Positions 48,636 to 60,215 of a DNA stretch of 64,000 bases are shown one piece after another; within the stretch, counting starts at the first letter, position 1, and each line of letters opens with the position of its first letter. Position numbers and translations under genes: made by a program. The notes under the pieces were generated by a model. That model was not told where the DNA came from, searched no databases, and worked only from the letters and a program-made list of their open reading frames with translations. This DNA is from Croceicoccus marinus (GTDB taxonomy: Bacteria; Pseudomonadota; Alphaproteobacteria; Sphingomonadales; Sphingomonadaceae), in assembly GCF_001661675.2 (NCBI RefSeq), contig NZ_CP019602.1, positions 496,001 through 560,000 on the forward strand. The letters run 5' to 3'.

Positions 48636-48662
48636 CCGGCGCGGCATGGCGCCGCGCCGGTC
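48634..48662. repeat. Perfect 12-bp palindrome between convergent genes
   Basis: Arms at 48634-48645 and 48651-48662 pair perfectly around a five-base loop (ATGGC) and cover the last bases of the channel stop codon. No T-run follows on either strand. It may terminate both convergent transcripts in a Rho-assisted way or protect RNA ends. Confidence 0.75.
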
Positions 48663-48672
48663 GGCAGGCCGC

Positions 48673-50042
48673 TTACCAGTCGTAGGCCTTGGGCAGCTCG
48701 CTGCGGTCGAGGTCGCGGTAGCGATTGCGCAATGCGCTTTGGTGGTTGTCGAGCGGCTGCTCCACCCCGTCGATCCATACGCGTTCCGGCGCGGAGGACA
48801 GTTCGAGCGGATCGCCGTCCCAGATGACCACATCCCCATGCGCGCCGGGGGCGAGCACGCCCGCCTGTCCTTCCATGCCCGCGATCTTCGCAGGTACCGA
48901 AGTGATGGCGGCGAACGCCTCGCCCCAGGTCAGGCCGGTGGCGCCGGGCACTTTCTGCAGCCCCACCAGATTGCCCGCGAACTGCGGGGCGAAGCGCGGC
49001 TGGAAATCGTCGGTGAAGGGCCCGATGGCGACGGTGACGCCCGCGTCCTTCATGCGGCCGATATTGCTTTGCGTCGCGGCCAGTTCCTCGAACGCGACGG
49101 GCAGGTCGTCGAGCGCAAAGGCGACCGCGGGCACGCCCGCCGCCGCGATGTCGCTGGCGACCAGCCAGCCTTCGTGCACGCCGACAAGCACCAGGTCGAG
49201 CTGCGGGAACTCGTTCTTCAGCGCCAGCACCGCGCGGATGTCGGCTGCGCGGTCGACCTGCACGTAGAGCGGCTGCGACCCGTTCGCCACCGGCACCAGC
49301 GCGGCGGCATCGAAGCGGGTCAGCAGCACGTCCTCGCCGCGCTGCGTCTCGTTATCCACCATGCGCGGGTCGATCGGCAGGTCGTCGCCGGTCCGGACAG
49401 CTTCGGGGCGCGATGCGGTGCCCGCGATGCCCGACCGGTTGCCATAGTCGCGCGCCTCGCGCAGCGCGTTGCGCAGCAACGCATGGGCCGCGGTGCGGCT
49501 GCCGCCCGCAAGCCGCGCACCGGTCTCGTCCAGGTTGATGAACTGGAACGCGCGCGCACGGGTGACCGTGTCGGGATCCTCGCCCAGGTCGATGATCGCT
49601 CCCTGGCCCGAGAAGATCGAGCTGCCCGGCTGGCCGATCACCGTCGCGCGGGTCACCCCGCCCATGCGGCTGACAAGGATGTGCTGCGATGCCGGATTGA
49701 TCGCGACCGACATGTCGAGCGATGCGGAAAAGGGCGAAGCCTCCGCCTCGCGGTCGTCGCTTTCCTCGACTGCGCCGACATCCCACAGGCCGAGGTCGGT
49801 CACGGCGGAGAACAGGCCGGGCGTGACCCATTTGCCGGTGCCGTCGATGACCGGGACCCCGGCGGGCACGGCAACGCCGCTGCCCGCGGCGACCACCCTG
49901 CCGCCGCGCACGACGACGGTGGCGTCCTGGATCGGTTCGCTGCCGTCGCCGGTGGCGACCGTGGCGCCGGTGATCGCCAGGTCCTGCGCGATGGCAGGGG
50001 ACACGAGAGCGACGGAGAGCGCGAGCGCGCTTGCAAGCATCT

Positions 50043-50046
<4 letters not shown>
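48673..50046 (-). CDS. Amidohydrolase-family protein lacking the HxH metal motif
   Basis: This 457-residue protein has a signal peptide (cleavage near AIAQ) and typical amidohydrolase ends (DLAITGATVATGDGSEPIQDATVVVRGGRVVAAG, and HGDVVIWDGDPLELSSAPERVWIDG). After the TPGL turn, where family members have HxH, it reads FSAVTDLGL, so the two His ligands are missing. The paired upstream gene keeps its His there. It is probably inactive as a metal-dependent hydrolase and may act as a partner or binding protein in the periplasm. It overlaps the upstream gene by four bases. Confidence 0.82.
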
Positions 50047-51422
<1,376 letters not shown>

Positions 51423-51555
51423 CCTCTCTTTCCTGAAAGGGTCGGGCGGGGCAGCGACCCGGCGCGGGGATGCGGCGGGCCGGTTACGCGATCGCAGGTG
51501 CGAAATGGTAACCGATGAACCTATCTCTTGCGCGGGGCATCCTGGTCAAGTGCCT

Positions 51556-53769
51556 TCACCAGCGGATCAGCGGAAGGATCGAGGCATTGTCGTCGGTCCA
51601 CGCCTGTTCGCTGGGCGGGGGCAGTTGCGACCATTCCGCCTCGCTGTCCTCTATCAGCCGGTTATGGCTTTCGTTGTCGCGGGTCAGCGCGATCCACAGC
51701 GAGGGCGTCATGCCGGGGCCAAGGTCGTCGGTATCCATCCGCATGGCGCCATGCCAGCCGCCCCGCCGCGCCAGAGCGGCGACCATCGGCGCAAGGTCGA
51801 GATAGCGGTTCGAGACATGGACCAGCAGCAGGCCGTCGGTAGCCAGTGCATCGCCATAGATCGCGAACGCCTCCTGCGTCAGCAGATGCACGGGAATCGC
51901 GTCGGATGAGAATGCGTCGATCGCCAGCAGGTCAAAGCTGTCCGCCGGCTGATCGTCCAGCGCGATGCGCGCGTCGCCGATCACGATGCGTGCGTCGGGG
52001 GTGCAATCCGACAGGAAGGTGAACGCCCCCGCTTCGGAAAAGGCGACGACCTGCCGGTCGATCTCGAAAAAGGTCCAGCGCTGGTCCGGCTTGCGATAGC
52101 AGGCGAGCGTCCCGACGCCGAGGCCCACGACGCCGACCCGGGCATCGGGCGCGGCATGGCGCATCGCGATGCCGACGCCCGAGGTGGTGCCGTAATAGCT
52201 GGTGGGATCGGTCGCGCGGTCGGGATCGATGAACTGCTGGCCGTGCAGCGTGGTACCGTGGGTCAGATAGCGCAGCTCTCCATCGGCCGAATTCTCGATA
52301 TGATAGGCGCCGAAATAGCTGCGCGCGCGCTGCCCGTCGATGCTGGACTGGATGGTCGACCAGCCCAGATGCCCAAGCATCAGCAGCGACAGCACCGCGA
52401 CATAGAGCCAGCGCTGCGATCCGACGATGATGCCGATGACGGCGATCAGCCCGATGAACCCCGCCACCCTTGCGTTCAGCCCGTACACGGCGGCGAGCGA
52501 GAGTTCATAGGCGAGCCACGCCGCCAGCGCGAGCAGCAGCGCCCCGGCCGCCACTGGCAGCCAGCCGCCCCGGCGCCAGAAGGCGGAGACGAAGGGCAGT
52601 TCGATCGGGCGCAGCAGCATGGCGGCGGTGATCAGCAATATGGCGTGTTCATAGATCCAGTCGAACACCACCGGGGCGATCAGCGCGCTGAAGATGCCGC
52701 CCAGCGCCCCGCCGGTCGCGGTCATCAGGTAGAACAGGGTCAGGTGGCGCGGATCGGGGCGCAGGTCGAAAAGCCTTTTGTGCAGCGCGACCGCGACCAA
52801 AAACAGCAGCACCGCCATCGCCAGCGCAATCTCCATGCTGGCCTGCCCCGCCGGTGACAGCGCCAGCGCGCCCACGAACAGCAGGGTGATGGGGGCGATG
52901 GTCGACAGGTGCTCGGCCAGCGTGCCCTCCTCGCTGAAGGCGACAGTATAGCTGAGCAGGTAGAGGCCGAGCGGGATCACCCACAGCATCGGGGCGGCCA
53001 TGACGTCGGTCGTCAGCAGGGTCGTCGTCGACAGCATCAGGCCCGAGGGCACCGCCGCCAGCGCGATCCACAGCGCCAGCAGGCGCGGCGTCACCGCGGG
53101 TGCCTCGCGTTCGCGGTCGTCGGGGGAGACATATTCCTGGAAATCGGTGCCGGCGTTCCAGCGCGACCATCCGGCCAGGGCGACCATCGCGATCAGCGCG
53201 ACGAAGCCCGCGCTCCACAGCAGGCTCTGCACCGCCAGCGGCATGGTCGGTTCGAACAATAGCGGATAGGCGATCAGCCCGCCGAAACTGCCCAGGTTGG
53301 ATGCGCCGTACAGCACATAGGGATCGCCCGCATCGAGCGAGGCGGCGAACCAGCGCTGCATCAGCGATGCCTGCGACGACAGCATGAAGAACACCGGCCC
53401 GATCGACAGCAGGAACAGGCCGGGCACCCACAGCGCCTCCCACCCCGGCGCGGCGGGCGGCAGTTCGGCCAGCGCGATCGGCAGGGTCAGCGCGGCGGCG
53501 ACCAGCAGCGCGAGGTGGAGCACGACCTGCCGGCGCATCCGCTGGCGCGCGATCGCATGGCTGTAGAGATAGCCGCCCAGAAGCAGCAGCTGGAACACCA
53601 GCATCGCGCTGTTCCAGACATTGGGCGCGCCGCCCACCACGGGCAGCGCGAAGCGCGCCGCCATCGGCTGGATCAGGAACAGCAGGAAGCTGCCGACCAG
53701 GATCGTGGCGACGAACAGGTTCTGCCGTGCCGGCGCGGTGCCGGCCCGGTCGGCGGTCAGTTCGATCAT
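51556..53769 (-). CDS. Fused membrane/spermidine-synthase-like protein
   Basis: This 737-residue protein is placed at the ATG 53769 because a GAAGG site precedes it; another ATG ten codons upstream is possible. About twelve hydrophobic helices (residues 15-500) form an MFS-like part, followed by a spermidine-synthase-like Rossmann domain (VGVVGLGVGTLACYRKP, FEIDRQVVAFSEAG, DLLAIDAFSSDAIPVHLLTQEAF). Such fused proteins occur widely in proteobacteria; their reaction is mostly untested, and true polyamine synthesis cannot be assumed. It is divergent from the NDUFA9-like gene. Confidence 0.8.
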   Translation of the reverse strand: MIELTADRAGTAPARQNLFVATILVGSFLLFLIQPMAARFALPVVGGAPNVWNSAMLVFQLLLLGGYLYSHAIARQRMRRQVVLHLALLVAAALTLPIALAELPPAAPGWEALWVPGLFLLSIGPVFFMLSSQASLMQRWFAASLDAGDPYVLYGASNLGSFGGLIAYPLLFEPTMPLAVQSLLWSAGFVALIAMVALAGWSRWNAGTDFQEYVSPDDREREAPAVTPRLLALWIALAAVPSGLMLSTTTLLTTDVMAAPMLWVIPLGLYLLSYTVAFSEEGTLAEHLSTIAPITLLFVGALALSPAGQASMEIALAMAVLLFLVAVALHKRLFDLRPDPRHLTLFYLMTATGGALGGIFSALIAPVVFDWIYEHAILLITAAMLLRPIELPFVSAFWRRGGWLPVAAGALLLALAAWLAYELSLAAVYGLNARVAGFIGLIAVIGIIVGSQRWLYVAVLSLLMLGHLGWSTIQSSIDGQRARSYFGAYHIENSADGELRYLTHGTTLHGQQFIDPDRATDPTSYYGTTSGVGIAMRHAAPDARVGVVGLGVGTLACYRKPDQRWTFFEIDRQVVAFSEAGAFTFLSDCTPDARIVIGDARIALDDQPADSFDLLAIDAFSSDAIPVHLLTQEAFAIYGDALATDGLLLVHVSNRYLDLAPMVAALARRGGWHGAMRMDTDDLGPGMTPSLWIALTRDNESHNRLIEDSEAEWSQLPPPSEQAWTDDNASILPLIRW

Positions 53770-53952
53770 CTGGGCAGCGCCTTCATCGATGCCATGCATA
53801 GGCGATTGGCGCGCGCGTGCAATCCACCTGCGCGCACGGACTTGAGAACACCAATGATGTTTCGGCAGTTGCAGGATGGGGCGCGCTTGGCTTAAGGCGC
53901 GGGCCTGATGATGAACGGCGGCCGGTTGGGCCGTGCAAGCAAAGGGCATGAC

Positions 53953-54900
53953 ATGTCGGTTTTGAAGGGCAGGCTGGTCACGCTGATCGGCGGCAGTGGC
54001 TTTTTCGGGACCCATGTCGCGCAGGCCCTGCTGGAACGGGGCGCGCGGCTGCGCGTGGCGGCGCGCAATCCGAAGGACGCGTTCTCGCTGAGGCCGCTGG
54101 CCAATCTGGGGCAGATCCAGTTCGCCCGCGCCGACATCACGAACGAGGCGTCGCTGAACGCCGTGATCGACGGCGCAGACGCGGTGGTGAACCTGGTCGG
54201 CGCGTTTTCGGGCAATCTGAACGCGATCATGGGCACGGGCGCGGGCGATGTCGCGCGCATCGCCGCGGACAAGGGCTGCAGCGCCATGGTCCATATCTCG
54301 GCCATCGGGGCGGATCCGAATTCATCCATCGATTACCAGAAGTTCAAGGGCGAGGGCGAGATACGCGTGCTGGACGCGTTTCCGATGGCGACCATCCTGC
54401 GCCCTTCGATCCTGTTCGGGTCGGACGACAATTTCCTCAACATGTTCGGCGGTCTGATCTCGTCCATGCCGGTGCTGCCGGTGTTCGCGCCTGATGCGAA
54501 GCTGCAGCCGCTCTATGTCGACGATGCGGCAGAAGCGGTCGTGTCGGCGCTGGAGGATCCGGGCAAGCATGGCGGCAAGACCTATGAAATCGCGGGTCCC
54601 GAAACCGTCACCATGATGGAGCTGAACGAGCGGATCGCCGCCGCGCAGGGCCGCAAGCGCCATTTCGTGCCGCTGCCCGACATGGTGGGTTCGGGCATCG
54701 CCAGCATCTCGGGCTTCATCCCCGGCGCGCCGATCAATTCGGACCAGTATGCGATGCTGTCGCAGGGCAATACCGCCAGCGGCGACATGCCGGGCCTGAT
54801 GAGGCTGGGCATCCAGCCCCGCCCGATGAGCCTGTTCCTGGAACGCTGGATGGTGCGCTATCGCAAGCACGGCCGGTTCAGCGACGACCGGGACATCTGA
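53953..54900 (+). CDS. NDUFA9-like NAD(P)-binding protein (complex I-associated)
   Basis: This 315-residue extended short-chain dehydrogenase has the nucleotide loop LIGGSGFFGTHVAQ, a VNLVGAFSG segment and an HISAIGADPNSSIDYQKFKGEGE active-site-like stretch with Tyr-x3-Lys. The family includes the NDUFA9 subunit of mitochondrial and alphaproteobacterial complex I. The start at MSVLKG is favoured; an in-frame ATG 15 codons upstream exists. Its stop codon lies inside the first copy of a tandem repeat. Confidence 0.85.
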   Translation: MSVLKGRLVTLIGGSGFFGTHVAQALLERGARLRVAARNPKDAFSLRPLANLGQIQFARADITNEASLNAVIDGADAVVNLVGAFSGNLNAIMGTGAGDVARIAADKGCSAMVHISAIGADPNSSIDYQKFKGEGEIRVLDAFPMATILRPSILFGSDDNFLNMFGGLISSMPVLPVFAPDAKLQPLYVDDAAEAVVSALEDPGKHGGKTYEIAGPETVTMMELNERIAAAQGRKRHFVPLPDMVGSGIASISGFIPGAPINSDQYAMLSQGNTASGDMPGLMRLGIQPRPMSLFLERWMVRYRKHGRFSDDRDI

Positions 54901-54953
54901 GGGCGCGACATCTGAAGGGCGCGACATCTGAAGGGCGAGACATCTGAGGGCGC
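54892..54953. repeat. Four tandem copies of a 15/16-bp unit over a stop codon
   Basis: The units GACATCTGA(A)GGGCGC lie at 54892-54906, 54907-54922, 54923-54938 and 54939-54953. The first copy includes the last two codons and stop of the NDUFA9-like gene, so later copies repeat TGA downstream. One unit ends GCGA instead of GCGC. This is consistent with slippage duplication. Confidence 0.95.
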
Positions 54954-54989
54954 CGCATTCCGGCGGCGCGAATTCCGACGGGTTCGCGC

Positions 54990-55661
54990 CTAGGCGTTGA
55001 CGTCGGCGTAATGGCGCGGCGGCAGCGCGCCATCGACGCGGTCCGACAGCAGAGGCTGGAAGCTGGGGCGGCTTTTCAGCACAGAATACCAGCCGCGCGT
55101 CGATTCGTGCCCGCGCCAGTCGATCCCGCCCAGATAATCCACGACCGAGATCTGCGCCGCCGCGGTGAGGTCCGCCAGGCTCATCGTTGCGCCCGCCAGC
55201 CAGCGGCGATGGTCGATCAGGTAATCGCAGTAATCGAGGTGCTGGTCCGCCAGCCGCATCGCATCGCGCAGCGCCCGCGAATCGGGCGTCTGGCGCAGCA
55301 CCACGCGCTTGGCATAGCGTTCGGTCAGCAGCGGGGCGGTGACGTCGCCCCAGAAATTCTCGTCGAACAGGGCGACCAGCCGCCGGATTTCTGCCCGATT
55401 TGCGGCCGGGCCGTTAATCATCGGGTTCTTCTCGACCGTTTCTTCCAGATATTCTGCGATGGCGCGGCTGTCCGCCAGCACGAGGTCCTTGTCCTCATGC
55501 CGCATGGCGGGGGTGCGGCCCGCCGGGTTGATCAGGTAGAATTCCTCGCGCAGCGCCCAAGGATTCTCGGGCTCGAGCGTGTAGGGCACGCCCTTCTCGC
55601 TCATCAGCAAGCGCAGCTTGCGGCTGAACGGACACAATGCGAAATGATGTAGCCGCCACAT
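54990..55661 (-). CDS. Glutathione S-transferase family protein
   Basis: This 223-residue protein has a thioredoxin-like N domain whose first motif CPFSRK contains the Cys and Ser, followed by the cis-Pro region of GRTPAM, then the helical C domain (LADQHLDYCDYLIDHRRWLAGATMSLADLTAAA). Such GSTs conjugate or reduce substrates with glutathione; the true partner is unknown. I place the start at MWRLHHFALCPF, since the frame extends upstream without homology. Confidence 0.82.
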   Translation of the reverse strand: MWRLHHFALCPFSRKLRLLMSEKGVPYTLEPENPWALREEFYLINPAGRTPAMRHEDKDLVLADSRAIAEYLEETVEKNPMINGPAANRAEIRRLVALFDENFWGDVTAPLLTERYAKRVVLRQTPDSRALRDAMRLADQHLDYCDYLIDHRRWLAGATMSLADLTAAAQISVVDYLGGIDWRGHESTRGWYSVLKSRPSFQPLLSDRVDGALPPRHYADVNA

Positions 55662-55903
55662 GGCCCCTGGAAATCGTCCCTCGTTTGCCGATCCCGCCGG
55701 TCTTCGTCCTGATCCCGCCCGGCGCGGATCCACCGCAAGCGATAGACGCCTGCCCCCGGTGCCCGTCAACAAGCCTTACCAATAATAGTTCCCCTGTTCA
55801 TAGACTGTTGGCGGCAGGCCGCGGCGCATCCGTGCAGCGATCGGGGCAGTTCTTGCCATTGGCGCTTGTGCGGCAAGCTGCCATTTGCGATGGCACCGGC
55901 CCT

Positions 55904-56386
55904 ATGTCCGATCCGCGCATCACCGACATCACCCTGGACGAGGCCACGATCACGTGGCGCAATCCCGATATCGAGCAGGAGCGCCGCGTCGCCATCTTCG
56001 ACCTGATCGAAGAAAACAGCTTCAAGCCGGTGCGATCGTGGGAAGCGGGGCACAAGGGGCCTTATCGGCTGGCGCTGTCGGTGGTGGACGGCAGGCTGTC
56101 GATCTCGGTCAAGGACGAGGAAGGCGGAGAGCTTGAGACGCTGCTGCTGGGCCTGGCGCGCTTTCGCAGGCCGATCCGCGAGTATTTCGCGATCTGCGAC
56201 AGCTATTACCAGGCAATCCGCAAGGCGACCGCTTCCGAGATCGAAACCATCGACATGGCGCGGCGCGGCATTCACAACCGCGCGACCGAACTGCTGATGG
56301 AGCGGCTGGAAGGCAAGATCGAGACCGATTTCGCCACCGCGCGCCGCCTGTTCACGCTGATCTGCGTATTGCACATTCGCGGGTGA
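55904..56386 (+). CDS. UPF0262 family protein
   Basis: This 160-residue protein fits UPF0262: IDLIEENSF-type region (FDLIEENSFKPV), GPYRLALSVVDGRLSI, RRPIREYFAICDSYYQAI and RRGIHNRATELLMERL. The family is confined largely to alphaproteobacteria and its function is unknown. It overlaps the GH25-like gene by four bases (GTGA) and precedes dcd. Nested inverted repeats lie just upstream at 55852-55895. Confidence 0.88.
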   Translation: MSDPRITDITLDEATITWRNPDIEQERRVAIFDLIEENSFKPVRSWEAGHKGPYRLALSVVDGRLSISVKDEEGGELETLLLGLARFRRPIREYFAICDSYYQAIRKATASEIETIDMARRGIHNRATELLMERLEGKIETDFATARRLFTLICVLHIRG

Positions 56387-57129
56387 CGGCGGCGGGCATG
56401 GCGAAAGGCAAGCGCATCTGGCGCGCGGGCGCGATCGTGCTGGCTGGCGCCCTGCTGACGGGCGCGGGGTCGGCGTGGTGGCATGCCGCGCACTGGGAAC
56501 CGGCGGACGGCAGCTATCCGGTGCAGGGCGCCTGGGTGGACGAGCGGCACGATGCACGCGCCGTGCTGGCGCTGGCCGAGGGGGGCGAGGGCGGCACGCC
56601 GCTGGTGCGCTTCGTCTATGCCACCGCCAGCAGCGGGGCGTCGGGTCGTAACGACCGCTTTGCCGAAGAGCGCGAGCGCGCGGGCCGTTCGGGCCTCCCG
56701 TTCGGCGCGGTACATGTGTTCGACCCGTGCGTGCCCGCCGACCGGCAATCGGCCAATTTCGTCACGCTGGTCCCGCGGGACCGCACCCTGCTGCCGCCTG
56801 CCGTCCAGCTTAACGCACTGGGCGAAGACTGCCCCCGCCCGGTGCGCGCGGCGGAGGTGGAGAGCGAGCTTGTCACGTTCCTGAACCAGATCGAGGCGCA
56901 TGCAGGCCGCCGCGCGGTACTGGCGCCGAGCGAGGCGTTCGAGGCCGCCTATGGCTTCGGCGCGCGGTCGAAGCGGGCGCTATGGCTGGGCCAGGACCGC
57001 GAGGAGCCTGCCTATGCCGGCGGCGACTGGGCGATCTGGACCGCGAACAGCGCGCTGCGTCTGGATCAGCTGGAGGAGCCGGTCGGCTGGCTGGTGATGC
57101 GGCGCGAACCCGGCGGCGAAACGGGCTGA
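56383..57129 (+). CDS. GH25-like (lysozyme-fold) membrane-anchored protein, degenerate active site
   Basis: This 248-residue protein has an N-terminal hydrophobic anchor (about 12-32) and a GH25-like domain: [11 protein letters not shown] at the first strand, FVYATASSG at the second, [19 protein letters not shown] and [16 protein letters not shown]. In active GH25 enzymes Asp and Glu occur at the first strand, the TEG strand and a D-x-E after the Pro pair. Here ATASSG replaces the Glu strand and QLN replaces D-x-E, so hydrolysis is doubtful. The start is a GTG overlapping UPF0262, with an ATG at 56398 as alternative. Confidence 0.72.
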   Translation: MTAAGMAKGKRIWRAGAIVLAGALLTGAGSAWWHAAHWEPADGSYPVQGAWVDERHDARAVLALAEGGEGGTPLVRFVYATASSGASGRNDRFAEERERAGRSGLPFGAVHVFDPCVPADRQSANFVTLVPRDRTLLPPAVQLNALGEDCPRPVRAAEVESELVTFLNQIEAHAGRRAVLAPSEAFEAAYGFGARSKRALWLGQDREEPAYAGGDWAIWTANSALRLDQLEEPVGWLVMRREPGGETG

Positions 57130-57223
57130 CGGCCGGGATCGTGCACAGGAAGCGGGCGCGCAGGGCTTGCCCCCGCGCCAGCCGATTGGGCAGACCGGTT
57201 GCAACAGATATATTGGAGCGAAC

Positions 57224-57778
<555 letters not shown>

Positions 57779-58612
57779 TCAGTCGAGATCGGCGGCGGAG
57801 TGCCGCTCGTCCACGGCGCCTTCCACCCGGTCGGATGAGGCATTGACGCGCAGGCCCCGCTTGACGCCGGGGCGTTCGGCGATCGCCTTGGCCCAGCGCT
57901 GCACGTTTTCATAGCTCGCGACGTCGAGGAATTCCGCCGCGTCGTACAGGCGGCCCAGCGCCAGCTGCCCGTGCCAGGCGAAGATCGCCATGTCGGCGAT
58001 GGAATAGTCGTCCGCCAAGAATTCGCGCGTTGCCAGGTGCTTGTCGAGCACGTCCAGCTGCCGCTTCACTTCCATCGTATAGCGGTCGATCGGATAGCGG
58101 TATTTCTCTGGCGCATAGGCGTAGAAATGGCCGAAGCCGCCGCCAAGCAGCGGCGCGGTGCCCATCTGCCACATCAGCCATGACAGCGTTTCGCTGCGCT
58201 GCGGCCCATCGGCCGGCAGGAACGCGCCGAAAGTCTCGGCCAAGTGCAGCAGGATCGCGCCCGATTCGAATACGCGGAACGGCGTGCCGGTGCTGCGGTC
58301 CATCAGAGCGGGGATCTTGGAATTGGGGTTCACCTCGACAAAGCCGCTGGTGAACTGGTCCTGGCTCAATATGTCGATCTTCCAGGCATCGTATTCGGCG
58401 CCCTTGTGCCCGGCCGCCAGCAATTCCTCGAACAGGATGGTCACCTTCTGGCCATTGGGCGTGCCCAGCGAATAGAGCTGGAAGGGATGCTCGCCCACAG
58501 GCAGCTCGCGATCTTCCCGAGCGCCGGCGGTGGGGCGATTGATGGCGGCGAACTTGCCGCCGTTCTCGCTGTCCCAGGTCCAGACCTTGGGCGGCGTGTA
58601 GGCGTCGTTCAT
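57779..58612 (-). CDS. yghU: Glutathione-dependent disulfide-bond oxidoreductase YghU
   Basis: This 277-residue nu-class GST contains LPVGEHPFQLYSLGTPNGQKVTILFEELLAAG, EVNPNSKIPALMDRS and QLDVLDKHLATREFLADDYSIADMAIFAWHGQLALG, which are YghU signatures. It binds two glutathiones and reduces disulfides or peroxides. The start MNDAYTPPKVWTWDS lacks the upstream shadow frame. It is divergent from xdhC. Confidence 0.92.
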   Translation of the reverse strand: MNDAYTPPKVWTWDSENGGKFAAINRPTAGAREDRELPVGEHPFQLYSLGTPNGQKVTILFEELLAAGHKGAEYDAWKIDILSQDQFTSGFVEVNPNSKIPALMDRSTGTPFRVFESGAILLHLAETFGAFLPADGPQRSETLSWLMWQMGTAPLLGGGFGHFYAYAPEKYRYPIDRYTMEVKRQLDVLDKHLATREFLADDYSIADMAIFAWHGQLALGRLYDAAEFLDVASYENVQRWAKAIAERPGVKRGLRVNASSDRVEGAVDERHSAADLD

Positions 58613-58692
58613 GAAGGGGCTCCTCGCGAAAATCTCGATTGCTGCGGTTGCGCATGCTTGTGACTGCGCGCTGTGGTCGCGATATGGGGTGG

Positions 58693-59571
58693 ATGATGAC
58701 AGACGCAATCGCCGCAGGGATCTACAGCGACAATGCGGCGCTTCGCCGCGCCGCGCGGGGGGATGCCGCGCTGTGCACGATCACCCATATCGATGGCAGC
58801 TTCTCGCGCAGGGTGGGGGCGCAGCTGGCGGTCGGCCCCGATGGCGGGATCACCGGCAGCATGGCGGATGGCTGCCTGGAAGCCGCGCTGGCGCATCACG
58901 CGGCCGAGGCGGCGGCGCAAGGGGAGCCTCGCTTCCTGCATTTCGGCGGAGCGGGCGACCCGATGGATCTGCGGCTGCCCTGCGGGTCGCGCATCGCGGT
59001 GACGGTCGATCCCGATCCGGCTCGTGAGGGGCTGGCGCAGGCGGTCGGCGCGCTCGACGCGCGGCGGCATGCCGAGCTGACGGTGCCGCTGGCGGACGGT
59101 GTGTTCCGCCGCACCTATCGGCCCGAGCTGCGCATCGTCGCGATCGGCACGGGGCCGGAACTGGCCGCATTCGAGCGGCTGGCGGCGGTGCATGGCGCGG
59201 TCGTCGCGGCAGTGCGTCCCTTTGGCGAGCAAGCGGGTTGCGGCGTGGCGCAGGGCCTGTCGCTGGGGGCCGCGCCCGATCTGCCGCTTGACCGCTGGAG
59301 CGCGGTGGTGGTGCTGTTCCACGACCACGAATGGGAGCGTTCGATCATCCCCTGGGCGGTGTCCAGCGACGCATTCTATGTCGGCGCGCAGGGCGGCGCG
59401 CTGACGCGCGAGGCGCGGCTGGCGCATCTGTCCGAGCTTAGCCTGTCGGACCGCGCGCAGGGACGCCTGCACGGGCCGGTGGGGCTGATCCCCAAGGCGC
59501 GCGACCCGGCGGTGCTGGCATTGTCGGTGCTGGCCGAGATCGTCGCGGCATATGAGGCAGCGGGCGAATGA
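58693..59571 (+). CDS. xdhC: XdhC-family protein (molybdenum enzyme maturation)
   Basis: This 292-residue protein has an N-terminal XdhC/CoxI domain (ALCTITHIDGSFSRRVGAQLAV, GSMADGCLEAAL, DLRLPCGSRI) and a C-terminal Rossmann domain (LRIVAIGTGPELAAFERLA). XdhC inserts the modified molybdenum cofactor into xanthine dehydrogenase-type enzymes. No such enzyme is in the window. It starts at the first of two tandem ATGs, and its stop overlaps the next gene. Confidence 0.87.
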   Translation: MMTDAIAAGIYSDNAALRRAARGDAALCTITHIDGSFSRRVGAQLAVGPDGGITGSMADGCLEAALAHHAAEAAAQGEPRFLHFGGAGDPMDLRLPCGSRIAVTVDPDPAREGLAQAVGALDARRHAELTVPLADGVFRRTYRPELRIVAIGTGPELAAFERLAAVHGAVVAAVRPFGEQAGCGVAQGLSLGAAPDLPLDRWSAVVVLFHDHEWERSIIPWAVSSDAFYVGAQGGALTREARLAHLSELSLSDRAQGRLHGPVGLIPKARDPAVLALSVLAEIVAAYEAAGE

Positions 59572-60143
59572 TCGAGGCACGGCGCGTCTTCGCCGCCACG
59601 CTGGCCGCCGGGCTGGCGCGGCGGTTCGGGGGCGACAAGCTTTCGCAGCAATTTGGCGGCGGCAGCGTGCTCGGCGCCGCGCTTGCGCCGCTTGACGGCT
59701 TCGACTGGCTGGAACGGGGCGTCGTCGTGCAGGCCGGCCGCGATGTGCCGGGAATGCGAATCGTCAATCCGGCTCCGGAACGCGGCATGGGCCATTCGCT
59801 GGCACTCGCGGCCCGCGCGGCGGAGGAAGCGCGGGCGGATTTCCTGCTGGTAACCCTGGGCGACATGCCGCGGCTTCGTGCCGCCAGCCTTGGCCGCCTG
59901 CTGCAGGCTTGCCCCGACCGGGACGATGCGCTGGCGGCGCTGGTGGTGCGGGGCGGTCCGCCCGGCCCGCCTGCCGTTTTCGGCAAGTCATGGTTCAGGC
60001 AGCTTGGTCTAGAGGGCGGCGACACGGGCGCGCGAGACGTTCTGCGCGATCCGGCGAACAGCCCGGTGCTGGTCGACCTGCCCGCCGACGAGGCCGCGGA
60101 CATCGACACGCCCGCCGACCTTCGGCGCCTGCGGAACGATTAG
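59568..60143 (+). CDS. MobA-like nucleotidyltransferase (MocA type)
   Basis: This 191-residue protein begins with a nucleotide-binding start (VFAATLAAGLARRFGGDKL) and has the metal-binding LLVTLGDMPRL and a C-terminal PADEAADIDTPADL. This resembles MocA, which makes the cytosine dinucleotide form of the molybdenum cofactor. Its overlap with xdhC supports that role. The glycine-rich loop is not a perfect match to LAAGxSxRM, so the exact nucleotide is not sure. Confidence 0.8.
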   Translation: MIEARRVFAATLAAGLARRFGGDKLSQQFGGGSVLGAALAPLDGFDWLERGVVVQAGRDVPGMRIVNPAPERGMGHSLALAARAAEEARADFLLVTLGDMPRLRAASLGRLLQACPDRDDALAALVVRGGPPGPPAVFGKSWFRQLGLEGGDTGARDVLRDPANSPVLVDLPADEAADIDTPADLRRLRND

Positions 60144-60215
60144 TGGCGGCTTTGATACATTGCCCCTTGAATAGATGCCCTGTCACCTATTGGTAAGAAT
60201 TTCGACCTAGCGGAA

